This document shows, one piece after another, positions 1 through 11,238 of a stretch of DNA of 34,232 nucleotides (positions are counted from its first letter, which is position 1; every line of letters starts with the position of its first letter). Under the pieces are notes generated by a model that ran no database searches, had not been told where the DNA came from, and was given only the letters and a program-made list of their open reading frames with translations. This stretch comes from Trametopsis cervina (Eukaryota > Basidiomycota > Agaricomycetes > Polyporales > Irpicaceae). The stretch spans positions 3,254 to 37,485 of the forward strand of contig MU278361.1 of NCBI GenBank assembly GCA_022385755.1, read 5' to 3'. The position numbers were made by a program, and so were the translations under genes.

Positions 1-524
1 TGCTCAAAATGTGTATGCAACAGCAGGTACTTACGTATATCCCATAATTCACGCTACTGATCTTTAAACATACAGCAGCTTCAACGCATGCTCAAGGACA
101 TAGACGAAAGCAAATACATCTTGAAGAAAATTGAGTGGAGAGAGCGAGAGTGTCGGGAAGCATTGGCTCGCTGGAACGAGGAGTGAATGGTATTGCAGCA
201 GCGGGAAGAACTATGGATGTGGAGGGCGGAGGCAGTGTGGTGGGGTAGGCCAGTGGGCAAGGATGTTACAGGCTTGACCGAAGAGCAGTTCAAGCTCATA
301 CAGGTGCGTGAAGAATATTTGTGACAATTTACAGACCACTCACATGCTATATACGCGCAACAAAACCACAGCCCAAGATTACCGCCCTGAACCGTATCAT
401 TCAGAGCTGGAAGGTGCGGCATGCTCAAGAACTGGAATGCCTAGCATTTGAAAGGAAATATCTGCAGGAGCTGGAAGACCGATGTGAATATCTGTGGGGG
501 CGATACATTTCACTGACCGTATAA
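1..524 (+). pseudogene. 3' part of an unrecognised coiled-coil-like gene with an in-frame TGA
   Basis: The window opens inside an exon (1-26) followed by a 49-bp intron (27-75, gtactt...acag). A second exon (76-303) and a third (372-524, stop TAA) follow, separated by a 68-bp intron at 304-371. Phases agree throughout. The translation is rich in Glu, Arg, Lys, Gln and Trp and looks helical or coiled-coil. A single TGA at 184-186 interrupts the second exon, but the same frame continues cleanly to the next donor. A 16-bp gt...ag stretch covers the TGA and is too short for a normal intron. So this is either a recently disabled gene or a mis-modelled one. I do not recognise the family. The 5' end lies outside the window. 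Confidence 0.4.
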
Positions 525-1454
525 CGAGTATTTTGTATCTCATCTGTTGGGCTTTTGGGTCACTTAATGCATACTTCCTGAGTCTATTAACCACCCCCAC
601 CGCATTGAATTTGACCCGCAAGTCTTGCTGAAATAACTGCAGGTCGACATACCTGCTCCTCCTCCCCCAGCGCTTAACGCGCGCTTAAGCACTCAAACTT
701 ACCAAGGTCGTATCTCCCAAACCACACCGCCAAATCCTTAGCAAATGAGGCATTAGTAGGTCCATATGTATATCTACCTTGGTGCCAAGTTTCGTCCAAA
801 ATGCCCAGTCCAATTTTATTGACGGGGTAGCTAATTTCTTAGTAGAATCAGACATCGCGGTCTGGTCGTCTGACTCTCTGATTAAGGCATGCCAGTGGTT
901 CCAGACCGAGATGCTGTTTTGCTGATGTAACGGCACTCGTGCTCGCCAGTGGCGAGCACACAGGCACACGGATCGTCAGAAGGCGCACAGCACAAGTAGA
1001 AATGGGACATAAGAGCCCTCACGCTCAGGTGCTCGCCAGTGGCGAGCACACATGCACAGGGACCTGCAGAAGGCGCATTACCTAAGGGATGAGCTGAGAC
1101 TACACATATGCACACTGGACTTATTAAAAACCAGGTGCGATAAGTGATGGCATCCCGTTCGCACGTTCACTGCAAGAGTGGCCACTATTTGCGGCCGCCT
1201 ACACAGACAGGGCCGTATAAGCTGTGGTTGACTCCACAGGAACAGCATCGGACAACCACTGCTCCCCACATCCCGGTTTCTATCGATCACACATAACAAC
1301 ATTGTAATACACATTTAGATAGCACCGCCATAGTTTATCTATATATAAAATCTAGTATTCACAAGAACAGAAGACATAATCAAATAAGCACGGTCTGACC
1401 CGTCTGATAACTTATAACAGAGTGTAGGATGTCGTAGATGTTCGTCTTGTCGTA
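525..1454. other. intergenic region without a supported gene
   Basis: No open frame here shows family motifs or consistent splicing. The stretch holds the paired palindromic repeats described separately (939-1077). It is AT-rich from about 1310 to 1400 (for example tatctatatataaaat), which could be 3' flanking sequence of the aldehyde dehydrogenase gene on the minus strand. Confidence 0.5.
939..1077. repeat. two direct repeats of about 49 bp, each starting with a perfect 21-bp palindrome
   Basis: Copies lie at 939-987 and 1029-1077, exactly 90 bp apart. Each begins with GTGCTCGCC-AGT-GGCGAGCAC, a 9-bp inverted repeat around a 3-base centre, and continues with a similar segment that ends in agaaggcgca. 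The two palindromes are identical, while the downstream parts differ at several positions. They could form hairpins or bind a dimeric protein, or be the remains of a mobile or tandem element. No coding function is apparent. Confidence 0.8.
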
Positions 1455-3500
1455 TCAGTTCTCAGGGATGGGCAAGCGGACGTTCGCGCTCATTGTGTCG
1501 TAGCTGTCGGTCGTGTACGGAAGGTACCGTGCACCGATGAATGGTTCCAGTCTGTCGAAATGACCGCACATGTCAGCGACCATTGAAGATAGCAAGGAGG
1601 GGGAAAGAGAAAAATGTGACGCACTCGGCAGGAATGTTGCAGAAACTCCGGCGGTGCGTAAAGATGTCGAACGTGTTCTTGCTGAAGTAGCTTCCATCTA
1701 CAATCGTCAGCATACAACCAGATCAGTCTCGTTCTCGTGCGTGAGATGTAGAGAGGATAGTAGGGGACTCACAGCCAGACTCGCCGATCCCGCCGAACGG
1801 CATCTCGTGCACTGTGACAACCAAAAATATGAGCAACGCACACGGATGATGGAGAAAGAGCGTACCGAGGATCTGCCAAACCGTGTCGTTAAACACGAGG
1901 CTCCCGCTGCTCGTCCTCTCTAGGCCTACACACACAAACACAGGCATCAGCTGACACCGTGGGACAGGGAAAGGGAGGACGCACATTTTTGCTTGACATC
2001 TTTGTCGTTCGAGAAGACGTACACTACGAGCGGGGATGGGCTACGCGCACGAGACATCAGCGTTAGCATTGCGACATGGGGGAAGGGGGGAGGGGATAAG
2101 GGGACACGCACCGGCTTGCGACGACTTCGATCGCCTCGTCCACGTCCTCGACCTCCACGATTGGCAAGATAGGCCCAAACAATTCACTGTTCGCACGTCA
2201 GCACCCCCACACACTCTCCCTCTCACATCAAAACACTCACTCATCCATAAGCACATCATCTGCCCCCACACTGCCCACCACAGTTGGCGCGATCCTCCTC
2301 GTCTCCTCATCGCACTCCCCGCCAACGATCACCGTCCCCTTCGTATTATGCAGCAGCCCCGTGAGCCGTGCGTATTGCGCGTCGTTCACAATTTTGGACC
2401 AGGGGGAGGACGGTGCGAGGGGAGGTAAGGGAAAGAAGGAGGAGTGGGCTTTGCGAAGGGCGGTGTGGAATGCGAAGGCGAGGTGACGCGGGATGAGAAC
2501 ATAATCTGGGGTCACGCATAACTACCGCCGAAAACGATCGCGTCAGCCAAGAGTTTATGCACCATAAGCCATAGAAAGAGGAGAGAAGAGAAGAGAGGGA
2601 ACGAGACGCACTTGCCCCGAATTCTGCACCTTCCCAAACAAAATCCTCCTCGCCGCCAGCTCCAAATCCGCGTCCTCCGCAACGATCACCGGGCTCTTCC
2701 CGCCCAACTCGAGCGTGATGGGCGTAACATGCTTCGCAGCCGCCGCAGCGACGATGCGCCCGACGCGGCCCGATCCCGTGTACATGATGTGCGCCCATCG
2801 GTGCGCGAGCAGTGCCGTCGTCTGTGGAATCCCGCCAGTCACTAGCGCGTAAGCGAGGGGGGAGAGGTAGGAAGGCAGGAGGGCGGAGAGAAGCGATGAG
2901 ACGTGGGGTGTTAGTTCGGAGGGTTTGAGCAGGACAGGGCACCCGGCGGAGAGGGCACCGATTAGCGGGAGGAGGAGCAGGACTATGGGGTAGTTCCAGG
3001 GACTGCGAAGACAGCGTGCGTGAGTGAATGCGTGAATTGGAGCGGGAGGGAAAGGAGGGAGAGGCGACGTACGAAATGATAAGTACAACCCCCTTCGGCA
3101 CCGGATACACCGTGGCATCCCAATTCTTGCGCCACGCCTCCACTTCCGGCTTCTCAGGACTCGCCCACTCCTCAAGGTGCGCCGCCGCGTGCAGCGCGCC
3201 GTGCACAATGGGCCCGAGCTCGGTGGACGCGCACTCCTGGCGTTGCTTGCCGAGGTCGGACAGCACTGCGTCTTCGAATGCTGTGGTGTTGTCCTGGATC
3301 ATGCGCGCAAGTTGGAGGAGCTGGTGACGCCGGAAGGAGAGGGAGAGCGTGAGGCGCGATTTCCAGGTTTGGTGGAGGGTGGTGTAGATCTGCAAAGGGT
3401 GGTGAGAGGAGCGAAGGGCAGGGAGAGGGAAAGGGAGGGAACTTACAGTGTCGATCGAAGAGAGGGGGGTCCACTGTGATTCGTCCATGGTAGAAGACAT
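1455..3500 (-). CDS. class 3 aldehyde dehydrogenase, NAD(P)-dependent
   Basis: This gene should encode a 480-residue enzyme that oxidises aldehydes, probably medium or long-chain or aromatic, to acids. Exons (-): 3500-3447, 3389-3073, 3002-2612, 2521-2241, 2186-2112, 2040-1985, 1925-1866, 1811-1773, 1697-1625, 1551-1455. All phases fit. Diagnostic pieces are SPWNYP, the catalytic glutamate in LELGGK (about E222), the catalytic cysteine in NSGQLC (about C256, split by intron 3), ELFGPILP, MPFGGIGESG and FTHRRS. The 34-residue spacing between Glu and Cys matches ALDH3. There is no hydrophobic C-terminal anchor of the kind found in yeast Hfd1-type enzymes, so it may be soluble. The start is the first in-frame ATG; a second Met lies four codons later. 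Family assignment is secure, substrate is not. Confidence 0.93.
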
Positions 3501-3658
3501 GTTCAAGATGTATACGTTAGATGTCAAGCGTGGGTTCGTGTTCAAGAGAATAAGTAGAAGTCTGAAGAATTTGAAGAGCGAAGACAAAGTTGCAGAAGTG
3601 CAGAACTCGAGAAGTGGAAAAGACGGTGCTGTTCAGTCCACTCCGTGTTGCAACGCAC

Positions 3659-3665
3659 CTTTATA
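3659..3665 (-). promoter_or_regulatory. TATA-like box upstream of the aldehyde dehydrogenase gene
   Basis: Read on the minus strand the bases are TATAAAG, about 160 bp upstream of the ATG. The position suits a core promoter with a leader of roughly 130 bases. It is inferred from sequence and position only. Confidence 0.4.
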
Positions 3666-4211
3666 CCCCCACCCTCCCGCATCCGCTGCAGGACGCAGAC
3701 ACCGAGATGCCTTTTATCCGGACGAGCACATAGGATCCAACGCGCCATCACGCTCCTCCCACCAGGCTAGCGTCGTGCGCCCCAACCAGGCTCTGCGCGT
3801 AGCCGTGTCACATTCCCGTCGCAGGAACGAGTCAACCTCCCATGAGATCCCGGGATCGCGCACGATGCAGAGTTGTCGCGTTCGCATGTCCGAAGCCCCG
3901 TACGCATGAAATACGCCGCGCTTCCGAATTCCCTGTGTCCCGCCATGGTGCGAGAGTGTGATGGTCGCACGGCTCTGAAGTAGCGCAGGGATGCGTTGAC
4001 AGCAGCGCGTGATGTGAGGGGGCGTCCATCCGTAGGGGGAGGAGTATGCACTGTGCTAGTATGGCAGATGCTTTGTTCGTGCTTCGCTACCAGTCCACGC
4101 CCGGGTAAATGGGATCGCTCGCGCGCACAATCAAACGTGTCCGTAGCACTTGGCTAGGGAGGGCCGGGACATCGATCTGGGGATATCCTACGGATCTGTG
4201 TGGTACGTGAA
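3666..4211. other. intergenic region without a supported gene
   Basis: I see only short overlapping frames with no recognisable motif and no coherent splicing. The segment next to 3666 is probably promoter of the aldehyde dehydrogenase, and the other end is the 3' flank of the small gene at 4212-4729. Confidence 0.4.
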
Positions 4212-4729
4212 TTAGCATTGGGCTGTGAGGATGACGACTGGTGGAGCCGGAAGGACCGTGTTGGATTCGACAAACACACTAGCTCACAGGTTCTATATAC
4301 AATGTTATGGGGTGCTGTTGAGCTGGTGTTCGTACCTGTGCCTCTGCAATCCGCAGGTCACGCCTTGGAGCGCGAACAGGACTTTGTCTGATCGGGGGGG
4401 TGTGAGTGTTCGCCGGCGCGTCAGTTACCAGAGAGGGGAAGGTGAGTGAGAAGTGATAGTGATTCGTACCATAATAATGCGCAAGATGAACGGAGAGTTC
4501 GAGGCCTGCCGGAGTGTCATGAATCTCGCCGAATAGCTGCCACCACGGAGGGTTTCGGGTTTGCGACAGTGTATAGCCTGTCGTTGCATCGTAAACCCGC
4601 AGTATAGATGTATTCTCGTTTCCGTCGGTCAACGTCTAGGCATGTACATTGGTTCGATAACTTGCAATGAGGGTCGCGTTCAACATTGGCAAACCGGCGG
4701 TAGCGCGCTGACGTATGCACACCGTGCAT
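4212..4729 (-). CDS. possible four-exon gene for a 97-residue protein of unknown function
   Basis: Proposed exons (-): 4729-4721, 4635-4470, 4387-4336, 4278-4212. The introns have gt...ag ends, phases agree and the total is 98 codons including the stop. The core exon encodes an ordered-looking sequence with a Trp-Trp pair and an acidic-to-aromatic stretch (for example NPPWWQLFGEIHD and HLAHYYD). It has no signal peptide and no clear membrane segment. The first exon of three codons is weakly supported; the true start could lie further upstream, or this could be a fragment of a larger decayed gene. I do not recognise the family. Confidence 0.4.
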
Positions 4730-5112
4730 AATAAAGGCAAACAAAACAGGCTATAGGATTTTATTTTTCTCGTGTAGAGTGAGTCTCACTGTTTGTACAA
4801 ACGTAGAGCCGGGTGATTATCACGATGAAAACAATGAGGCAGAGTTTGTCGCGCTAATGTTGCTAGAGGTTTGTAGAGGCGTATTGAGCGGTTTAGTGCT
4901 GATTGCAGGCATGTCTGCGCGCTAGGCGTCGAACCAATGCGCCGAGGACTTCTGCACAGTGACATATAGCCCAGACCTCTGCACATTACCGGTTAACAGT
5001 TATGACGCCAACGTCAATGAATCCAAACTCGATCTCGAGATTGCACAAAAAGATATATACAAATACGTTTTATTCCTACACGCACGTTCAAGCTGAAACC
5101 TGCGCCGCCACC
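4730..5112. other. intergenic region without a supported gene
   Basis: No coherent frame is seen. AT-rich tracts around 5045-5075, just past the carboxypeptidase stop, may be its 3' processing region. Confidence 0.4.
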
Positions 5113-7135
5113 TTAAGTCGACGAAAGTGGGCTGCCGCTCATGATCTGATTGAACATCTGGGAAGCGGCCTGGCCATACTTGAGCGTCCCGTGCGTGTAC
5201 GCCGGGACTTCGTGGCCGCTGCAAAGAAAGGTCGCCGATGAGACGGACAGCAGCAATAGGCTAAGCAGGTATCAGACTTACGCGCCAAAGATCCTGACGA
5301 ACGAGAATGTGCCTGCGTTCTTGAAGAGACCGGCAGCCTGGCCTGCCACCGTCCAGCTGGCGAGGGGTGTCTGGTTCAACGAGCTCGTGACGCTCGTTTG
5401 TATGTTGCTGACCTGTGGAGTCGCATCGGTAAGCAAGCAAGATCGGCGGTGTGTGCAGTCCGAAATAACGTACCATGGCCTCGACTCCGTTGAAATTCAA
5501 GATGTAATCCTGGATAACGCAAATCAACAAGGTACACAGACAAACTAGAACGATAATCTCGTACCGCATCGCCGACGTAGACGATAGTCCTAACGCCAGC
5601 GCTGATGACGTTCTCGAGGTGCGGGCGCGAGTTCGTCATCCAGTCGCCGGTGTTCGCAAAGTTGTCGTACACATCATCGTTCGTCTCCTGCCAGCTGCTC
5701 TCTGCGCCAATCTTGCTCTTCAGCGAGGAGCTGCCGAGGTAGGTGGACAGATCCGGGGGGTACGCATCCGGGTTCTGGGCGAGCACGAAGTACACGTCCC
5801 AGTTCCCAGCCAAAGGGCTCAAGATGTTGTTGTTGCAGAACGACTGCGCCTTGGAGCAGGTCGACGTCGAGCCCGTGCTGTAGCATGACGTGATCTGGTC
5901 GCGACACCCTCCGGAGCGCGTGAATGACGAGTTGGCAGACTTGATTGTCGACGACGAGACCAGTGCGTGGTAACTGGCACAGCATGAGCACATTGTACGA
6001 CGGAATGATAGAGGTAGAGAGCTCACGGGTTCGACGCTGCGTAGCTGATGTATCCAGGATACTGTGACAGCGGGTCCTACGGCGCATCATTAGCTTGATG
6101 CGCCTTACCGACATCATAAAGTTACATACCGTCAAGCCGTCGCCGACACCCAGTGTCTTGAGGTTGACTGTAGTTCCAGTAAGCTTCCCGGCGGCAATGG
6201 CAGTGTTTTGCGTGAGGATGTAGCTGCCGGGCGCTCCGTTAGTGTGCTTCATACAACGCAACATTTTACTAACTCAGCAAATGTAGGACCGTAGTGGCCA
6301 CCGTACGACTCCGTCCAGATGGCGAAAGCATTCTTCTGGTACTTGCTGAAGCGGGAGTCGGAGAAGAAAATTTGTAGGAACTAGCGTCGGGTTCAGACCG
6401 AGTTGCTCCAGCCACGGATATGCTGATGCAATACGTACCTTCCAGAAGTCTTGCGCAGCCTGCGTAGACGTGCCCACAGTGGTCGTGCCGTGCGAAAAGC
6501 CGACGCCCACCGGTTGGTCGAGGTAAATCCTACAGCCCAGTTCCGTTCGTTAGCTTACAACATCCGCTATGCACGTCGTCCATCAAACTGACATGTTGAC
6601 GTTGTTGTTCCAGGACTCAGGGTTCAGGGTCACGCTCTGGGAGTTGTTTGTGATCCTGCAAGGACCATTTTCTTGGAACAAGCCGATCATACTGGAGCTT
6701 CCGGGCTGCGAACAGAATCAGTCGTGGTGGTTACGTATATTGATCATCTTGACTCACTCCACCGTTGAGCCACACAGCGACGGGCGCAGTGTCTGGGTTG
6801 TTGCGTGCGGCAAAGAACCAGAACCTAGACGCGCATTGTTCAGCAAAGCAGGTGGCCAGTTGATCGTCTACTACATACCACAAGCTTTCCGAAGATGTGA
6901 GGTCGGCATACCCTGAAGCCTGGTAGACACCTGCAGTTGTCTCACATACGCCGCTGTTCTCGACGATACGCAGCTTTCCTGGGGTGGTGGCTGCAGGCTT
7001 GGCGAGGGAAGCGGCATCGACGTGAGGGGTCCTGGGCAGCACGGGGACTCCTCCAATTACACCATCGACGACAGGAACCTGGCGAGCGAAGACGAGGGGG
7101 ACAGCCGCGAGCGCGAAGAGGATAGAACGCATCAT
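5113..7135 (-). CDS. secreted serine carboxypeptidase, peptidase family S10
   Basis: The 504-residue product should be exported or vacuolar and remove C-terminal residues from peptides. Exons (-): 7135-6758, 6705-6593, 6529-6439, 6380-6274, 6223-6130, 6076-6027, 5973-5565, 5509-5474, 5412-5282, 5218-5113. All phases fit. A signal peptide is visible (hydrophobic residues 3-17, likely cleavage after Ala17). The catalytic triad is present: Ser219 in TESYGGHY, Asp415 in GDADYILNF and His472 in GHEVPAY. WLNGGPGSSS and [11 protein letters not shown] form the substrate-binding and oxyanion regions, and NGPC is also present. Intron 4 has a good CTAAC branch site and joins FAD to YILTQN. The length is usual for the family. 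The endogenous substrate cannot be told from sequence. Confidence 0.95.
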
Positions 7136-7218
7136 GGTGAGCGAGACCGTGGCAGCTTTCTCTAGCAGCAGAGAGTTCCGCGGCGAGCGTGAAGGTCAGC
7201 CCTGCAGACAGGTTCGAA

Positions 7219-7225
7219 ATTTATA
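7219..7225 (-). promoter_or_regulatory. TATA box upstream of the carboxypeptidase gene
   Basis: The minus-strand sequence reads TATAAAT, about 84 bp upstream of the start codon. That is a typical spacing for a fungal TATA promoter with a short leader. Confidence 0.5.
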
Positions 7226-8036
7226 GATGGGCTGGCGCCGGTGGAGGCCAGTGCTGCATGGTCATGTGCAACAAGTTGGCAGTAACCACAGGCGGAGCGG
7301 AACCTAGTAAGAAAGCTGGAAGCTGTATGATGTGGTCGGAAGAGTGATGTGCGGCAGAACCTACCTCTGGAAAAGCAAAGCAACGTGAACAGCTCCTTCT
7401 ATCTACCTATGCCACATGCTGATAGCAACGATTCTTCCATTGTGTGCGGGTACAGCATGTGGGGTGAGGGGGGGTTTCGGTCAGCGAACTGCTAGAAGAT
7501 ACAGATAGTGTCAGCGATAGCATCTTTTGCAGTATCATTGCGAGCTCTGGGAGGCGAAAGCTTCCCCGTCGAATCACGGAACCAGTGCAGGTGCCAGGCT
7601 GATCATGTGCGCGCCACATGGCTGCCACCAGTGCTGCTGTGATGGCAAGCGTCGAAACGCCGGGCGTTGGACGCTTTCAAAAATAGCACGGCGCAATCTT
7701 TCCAGTGCGAACAAGAATGCTATGCCTGCTGCAAAGACTGACATCAGTAGGTGTGATTGCTGTCGCGACCACAGGGGACGAGCAGCTCATCGTTACCATC
7801 CGAGATCACCGATAGTGCAATGTTGCGGGCGGGCATATAAGGCAGATCTTGACGCTTCGCCACAAGTTACCCGGCTTGGAGTTGCTAAACGAGTTAAACA
7901 CGAGCAGACTTGACGCACTTACCAGGGAGAATGCAGCGGCACAATCACATGGCCGAACGCTTACCAACATGAATGAAAGCATGTGCACTCCATATTAGAA
8001 AGGATGGAAGTAGTAGGTCTATCAATCATGATACTA
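7226..8036. other. intergenic region without a supported gene
   Basis: This lies between the promoter of the carboxypeptidase and the 3' end of the uS7m gene. Several frames are open for 60-130 codons, but most lack an ATG start and none carries motifs. A TATA-like catataagg lies at about 7834-7842 on the plus strand without a clear gene behind it. Confidence 0.4.
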
Positions 8037-8724
8037 TTAACGAGTCCTTATATTTGCCCTGCGAAAGATGTAAGTGCAAGCAATGCACAGACCGAGTTCG
8101 AACTCACCTGTTGACCATCGCCACCCTGTGCATCTCCGTCTTCTTCGCAAGCGCTCTGCTGTCGCCCTGCAAAACGCCAACAACCTCTCTCGCCAACCTG
8201 CCCTCAAAGGTCTTTTCCGGCCTTGCAGCGCTGGCCCATAGAATCCATCTTACGCCATAGGCCGTCCGGTTTCTTTCGCTGAGAGCGATGGGCAACTGCG
8301 TTACCTTGACGGACTTCCTCTGGCTGATGCACCTCACTATGGGTGACGCTGCGAGAACAGCCTCTCGGAGGATAGGTAGTGGAGGTGCACGGGTCATCGT
8401 ATGAATGAGTTCAAGCATCTTCGTCACCGTCTCGTCGGCCTGTCCACGTTTTCCGTCCCGCATAATGACGTTCGAAAAGTAGCTCAGCAAAGGGTCTTGT
8501 GCCGGTGGTATGAGTGTTAGAGGCTGTTTGCTGCTCAGTGGTATTGTGGCAGGCACTGTGGTGTCAGAAAGGTCCACGAGAGCTTTCTCCGAGCTCTCAT
8601 TTCCGTTGAAGATGCCCTCTAACTCGGGCAGTGGAGCCTTCATTCCATTTCGAGGGACTGTGGACACAGCGCGAGCGGACCTGCGGGCTGTCCGTGTCAC
8701 GCCAGCTCTCAGCGACGCCAGCAT
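8037..8724 (-). CDS. RSM7: mitochondrial small-subunit ribosomal protein uS7m
   Basis: The product (212 residues) is a component of the mitochondrial ribosome small subunit that contacts the 3' domain of the small rRNA. Exons (-): 8724-8108 and 8058-8037, separated by a 49-bp intron. The last exon has only 22 nt and supplies the C-terminal end. The uS7 fold is recognised from FSNVIMRDGKRGQAD, the central segment ending in VRCISQRKSVKV and the C-terminal KKTEMHRVA. The first 20 or so residues are Arg- and Ala-rich with no acidic residue, as expected for a mitochondrial targeting sequence. The start is the first in-frame ATG. It is transcribed divergently from the NIPA transporter. Confidence 0.9.
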
Positions 8725-9094
8725 TTTCCTGTACGCATGCCTTGTCAAGTTCTACAAGGACGCAGTGCGCTGGAAGTGTACGCACCGGGGTAATCACGTC
8801 TCGACACGAAACGAACGCGAGTGCACTGCTGAAGCCCAATGGTGGTCTGGGTGAACGGAATTATCCGATAATTTTCATTGTACCTGATAACTCCTTACCC
8901 ACGCAGCAATTGTGCAAATAATGTATTTCCCTCGCGCTCAGCTCATGTCGTCCATCTCGCCACGCCCACCTTCAAACTAATAGAGCCCTGTGTTCTCCTC
9001 CTACGTTCCTTCCTTAACGACATTCCAACAATCAGGACAAAATCCCCGTTAGACAACTCAAGACGACACTGTCTGTGCCTGAAAAACTTCAAGC
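8725..9094. promoter_or_regulatory. shared divergent promoter region of uS7m and the NIPA transporter
   Basis: Only 370 bp separate the two start codons, so both promoters must lie here. I see no canonical TATA box close to either ATG. The middle is AT-rich around 8858-8930 (aattttcattg, aataatgtatttccc). Confidence 0.55.
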
Positions 9095-10714
9095 ATGGAG
9101 GAAAAGTACATCGGATTGGCACTGGCCGTCTCAGGCTCAATAGCTATTGGGACCAGCTTCATCATCACCAAGAAAGTGCGCGTCCAGGATGTTCAGGTGT
9201 TGCTTGACGAATTATGCTGAGGGAACACTGTCAGGGTCTCAACGACGCAGGCGAACGGGGCACGTACGCCAGCGCATCCGACAACTATGGGTACCTCCGG
9301 AGTCCGATATGGTGGGCCGGAATTTCTACCAGTGCGTCAGATCAGACAGTTGCAGGATTCAGAGGTGTTCACGGAGCTTCTACCTTGCAGTGGTTCTGGG
9401 TGAAGGTTAGATCTCACAGCGCTTTTCGGCGCAGTACCCAGGGAATCGTGCGCATCTTCTAACGTCCTGCAATAGTTGCAAACTTTGCCGCGTATACCTT
9501 CGCTCCACCGATATTAGTGACACCGCTTGGTGCACTGAGTGTAATCATTGGGTACGCCTTCTCACTAATCTGACACCTGAGGATTCTCATGGTGTTTAGA
9601 GCTATTCTTGCATCTTTCCTCCTCGGCGAAGAATTGGGACACATAGGACGGGTCGGATGTACACTATGCTTACTCGGCTCCCTCATCATCGTGCTACACG
9701 CACCAGAAGATAAGCCTATTCAGACGGTTGACGAAATCCTCCATTACGCAGTGCAACCAGGTCAGTACCTGTCTCTACACCGTGCTCAGCACATGGATAT
9801 GATACCGCAACAGGATTTATGCTTTACTGCTTCACCGTCCTCGTCTTCAGCCTGGTCATGATTTACACCGTCGTGCCCAAATATGGTCGCTCGAACCCCA
9901 TGGTTTACATCTCGATTTGCTCCGTCGTCGGCTCCGTGTCTGTGATGGCTATCAAGGGTTTCGGTATTGCAGTGAAGCTCACGCTCTCCGGAAATAGTCA
10001 GCTGGGACATCCGAGCACGTATGTTTTCGGTATAGTAACGGCCGGCTGCATTTTGGTCCAAATGAACTATTTCAACAAGGCCCTGGACACATTCTCCACC
10101 AACGTGTACGTGAAAGTTTATGTTTACTTGTCACGTACACTAAACAAGACTCATGCCGTAGTGTGAACCCGATGTACTATGTGGGATTTTCCACTGCTAC
10201 CATCGTCGCATCCGTGATCATGTTCCAAGGTTTCAACACTACGGATCCCGCAAACTCGCTGTCACTATTAGCTGGCTTCGTGGTCACATTCCTCGGCGTT
10301 CATTTATTGGAGATATCTCGTAAACCCGCTGGCATGCATGGGGTGAACGGTCACTCTGCTCTCGAAGGTGGACTTATGAATCCCCGCTTGAGTATCTCCG
10401 GTCGCATGTCGATAGACGGCTGGAATGGAGTAGCAGGAACTCCTATCGGCGGAGTACCTCCCTCTCCCGCCCACGCACGTCGCGGCTCTGGAAGACAAAG
10501 CACAACATTATTCAATGCGTTAGACGAAGATGACGGTATCGATGTCGTGGGATTGGAGAGATTGCCGGAGGTGGACGAAGAAGACGACGAAGCAGACGAA
10601 CTGACTCACTTGCGCACTGGGGGCCACAGCGACCGACATCAGAGATCTGGTTCGCGAAGTGGCAGCAATTCGCCGCGTGGACCGCCGGGCGACCCACGAA
10701 GGACCCCTCGGTAG
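9095..10714 (+). CDS. NIPA-type magnesium transporter (DUF803 family)
   Basis: The 424-residue multi-pass membrane protein belongs to the NIPA family of Mg2+ transporters within the drug/metabolite transporter fold. Exons: 9095-9175, 9235-9331, 9391-9405, 9476-9551, 9600-9760, 9814-10105, 10162-10714. All phases fit. Hallmarks are GTSFIITKKG in the first helix, WWAG-I-T-MVLGEVANFAAY, PPILVTPLGALSV and FSTNVVNPMYYV. Exon 3 is only 15 nt and encodes the middle of the highly conserved MVLGEV motif, which supports its reality. About 130 residues at the C-terminus are hydrophilic, Gly/Ser-rich and then acidic, probably cytosolic. Subcellular site (plasma membrane or endosome) is inferred from family only. 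Confidence 0.93.
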
Positions 10715-11238
10715 AGGAGCACACATGTATACCTGTCTTTCATTGCATGGACTTTTATTTCCCGTATATATTTAACCTGGTAAATTAGTATGGATCGCTC
10801 GCGTCGTCGTCCGCAAAAGTTGGTCGCTACAGTTCTGCAATGTAGCAAGGGATGTCACACTTACCACTGGACGCGTGATCATCTGCTCTGCCGTACATGT
10901 TGAGAGTTACCGTGTTGGCGCACCCCATGTTCAGCCGGTGCAGTCACGCACGGTCAGGCTGGTACAGACTGTCATGAGTGTATTGCAGCCATGGCTTACT
11001 GAATTCATGCTTTGGCCACGCGTAACACCGTGGTAGCCATGTAATCCAAACACAATGAATAATGCAGCGCACGGACGCTCAGCCTTTCAGCGCAAATACA
11101 AGCGGACTTTAGATCGAATTCGAACGTAATATATTCCACATCTCAACCAGACTGAACTCTGTTTACGTTCCCCACCCTCCCGCTGTCCGTCTCTCACCCT
11201 CGTCCTTTCCCCCCACTACCCTCTGCAGATTAACCGAC
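10715..11238. other. intergenic region, probably promoter of the zf-PARP gene
   Basis: No gene is supported. The last 80 bp before the ATG at 11239 are strongly pyrimidine-rich (runs such as ctctcaccctcgtcctttcc), a common feature of fungal core promoters and leaders. An AT-rich stretch at 10757-10785 probably belongs to the 3' end of the NIPA gene. Confidence 0.45.

Noticed and set aside
184..186. TGA as a selenocysteine codon
   Set aside because: Basidiomycetes are not known to use selenocysteine broadly, the flanking protein is not a redox enzyme, and I see no supporting RNA element. A nonsense mutation is simpler.
183..198. 16-bp intron gtgaatggtattgcag that would remove the TGA
   Set aside because: It is far below the length of any other intron here and has no room for a branch site.
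4655..4675. tRNA B-box-like ggttcga sequences here and at 7210, 9890 and 24950
   Set aside because: No matching A box or foldable acceptor stem was found at a suitable distance, and one of the hits is inside a coding exon.
1455..7135. Metabolic cluster of aldehyde dehydrogenase and carboxypeptidase
   Set aside because: The two genes are 1.6 kb apart with no core biosynthetic enzyme or dedicated regulator nearby, and their functions do not connect.
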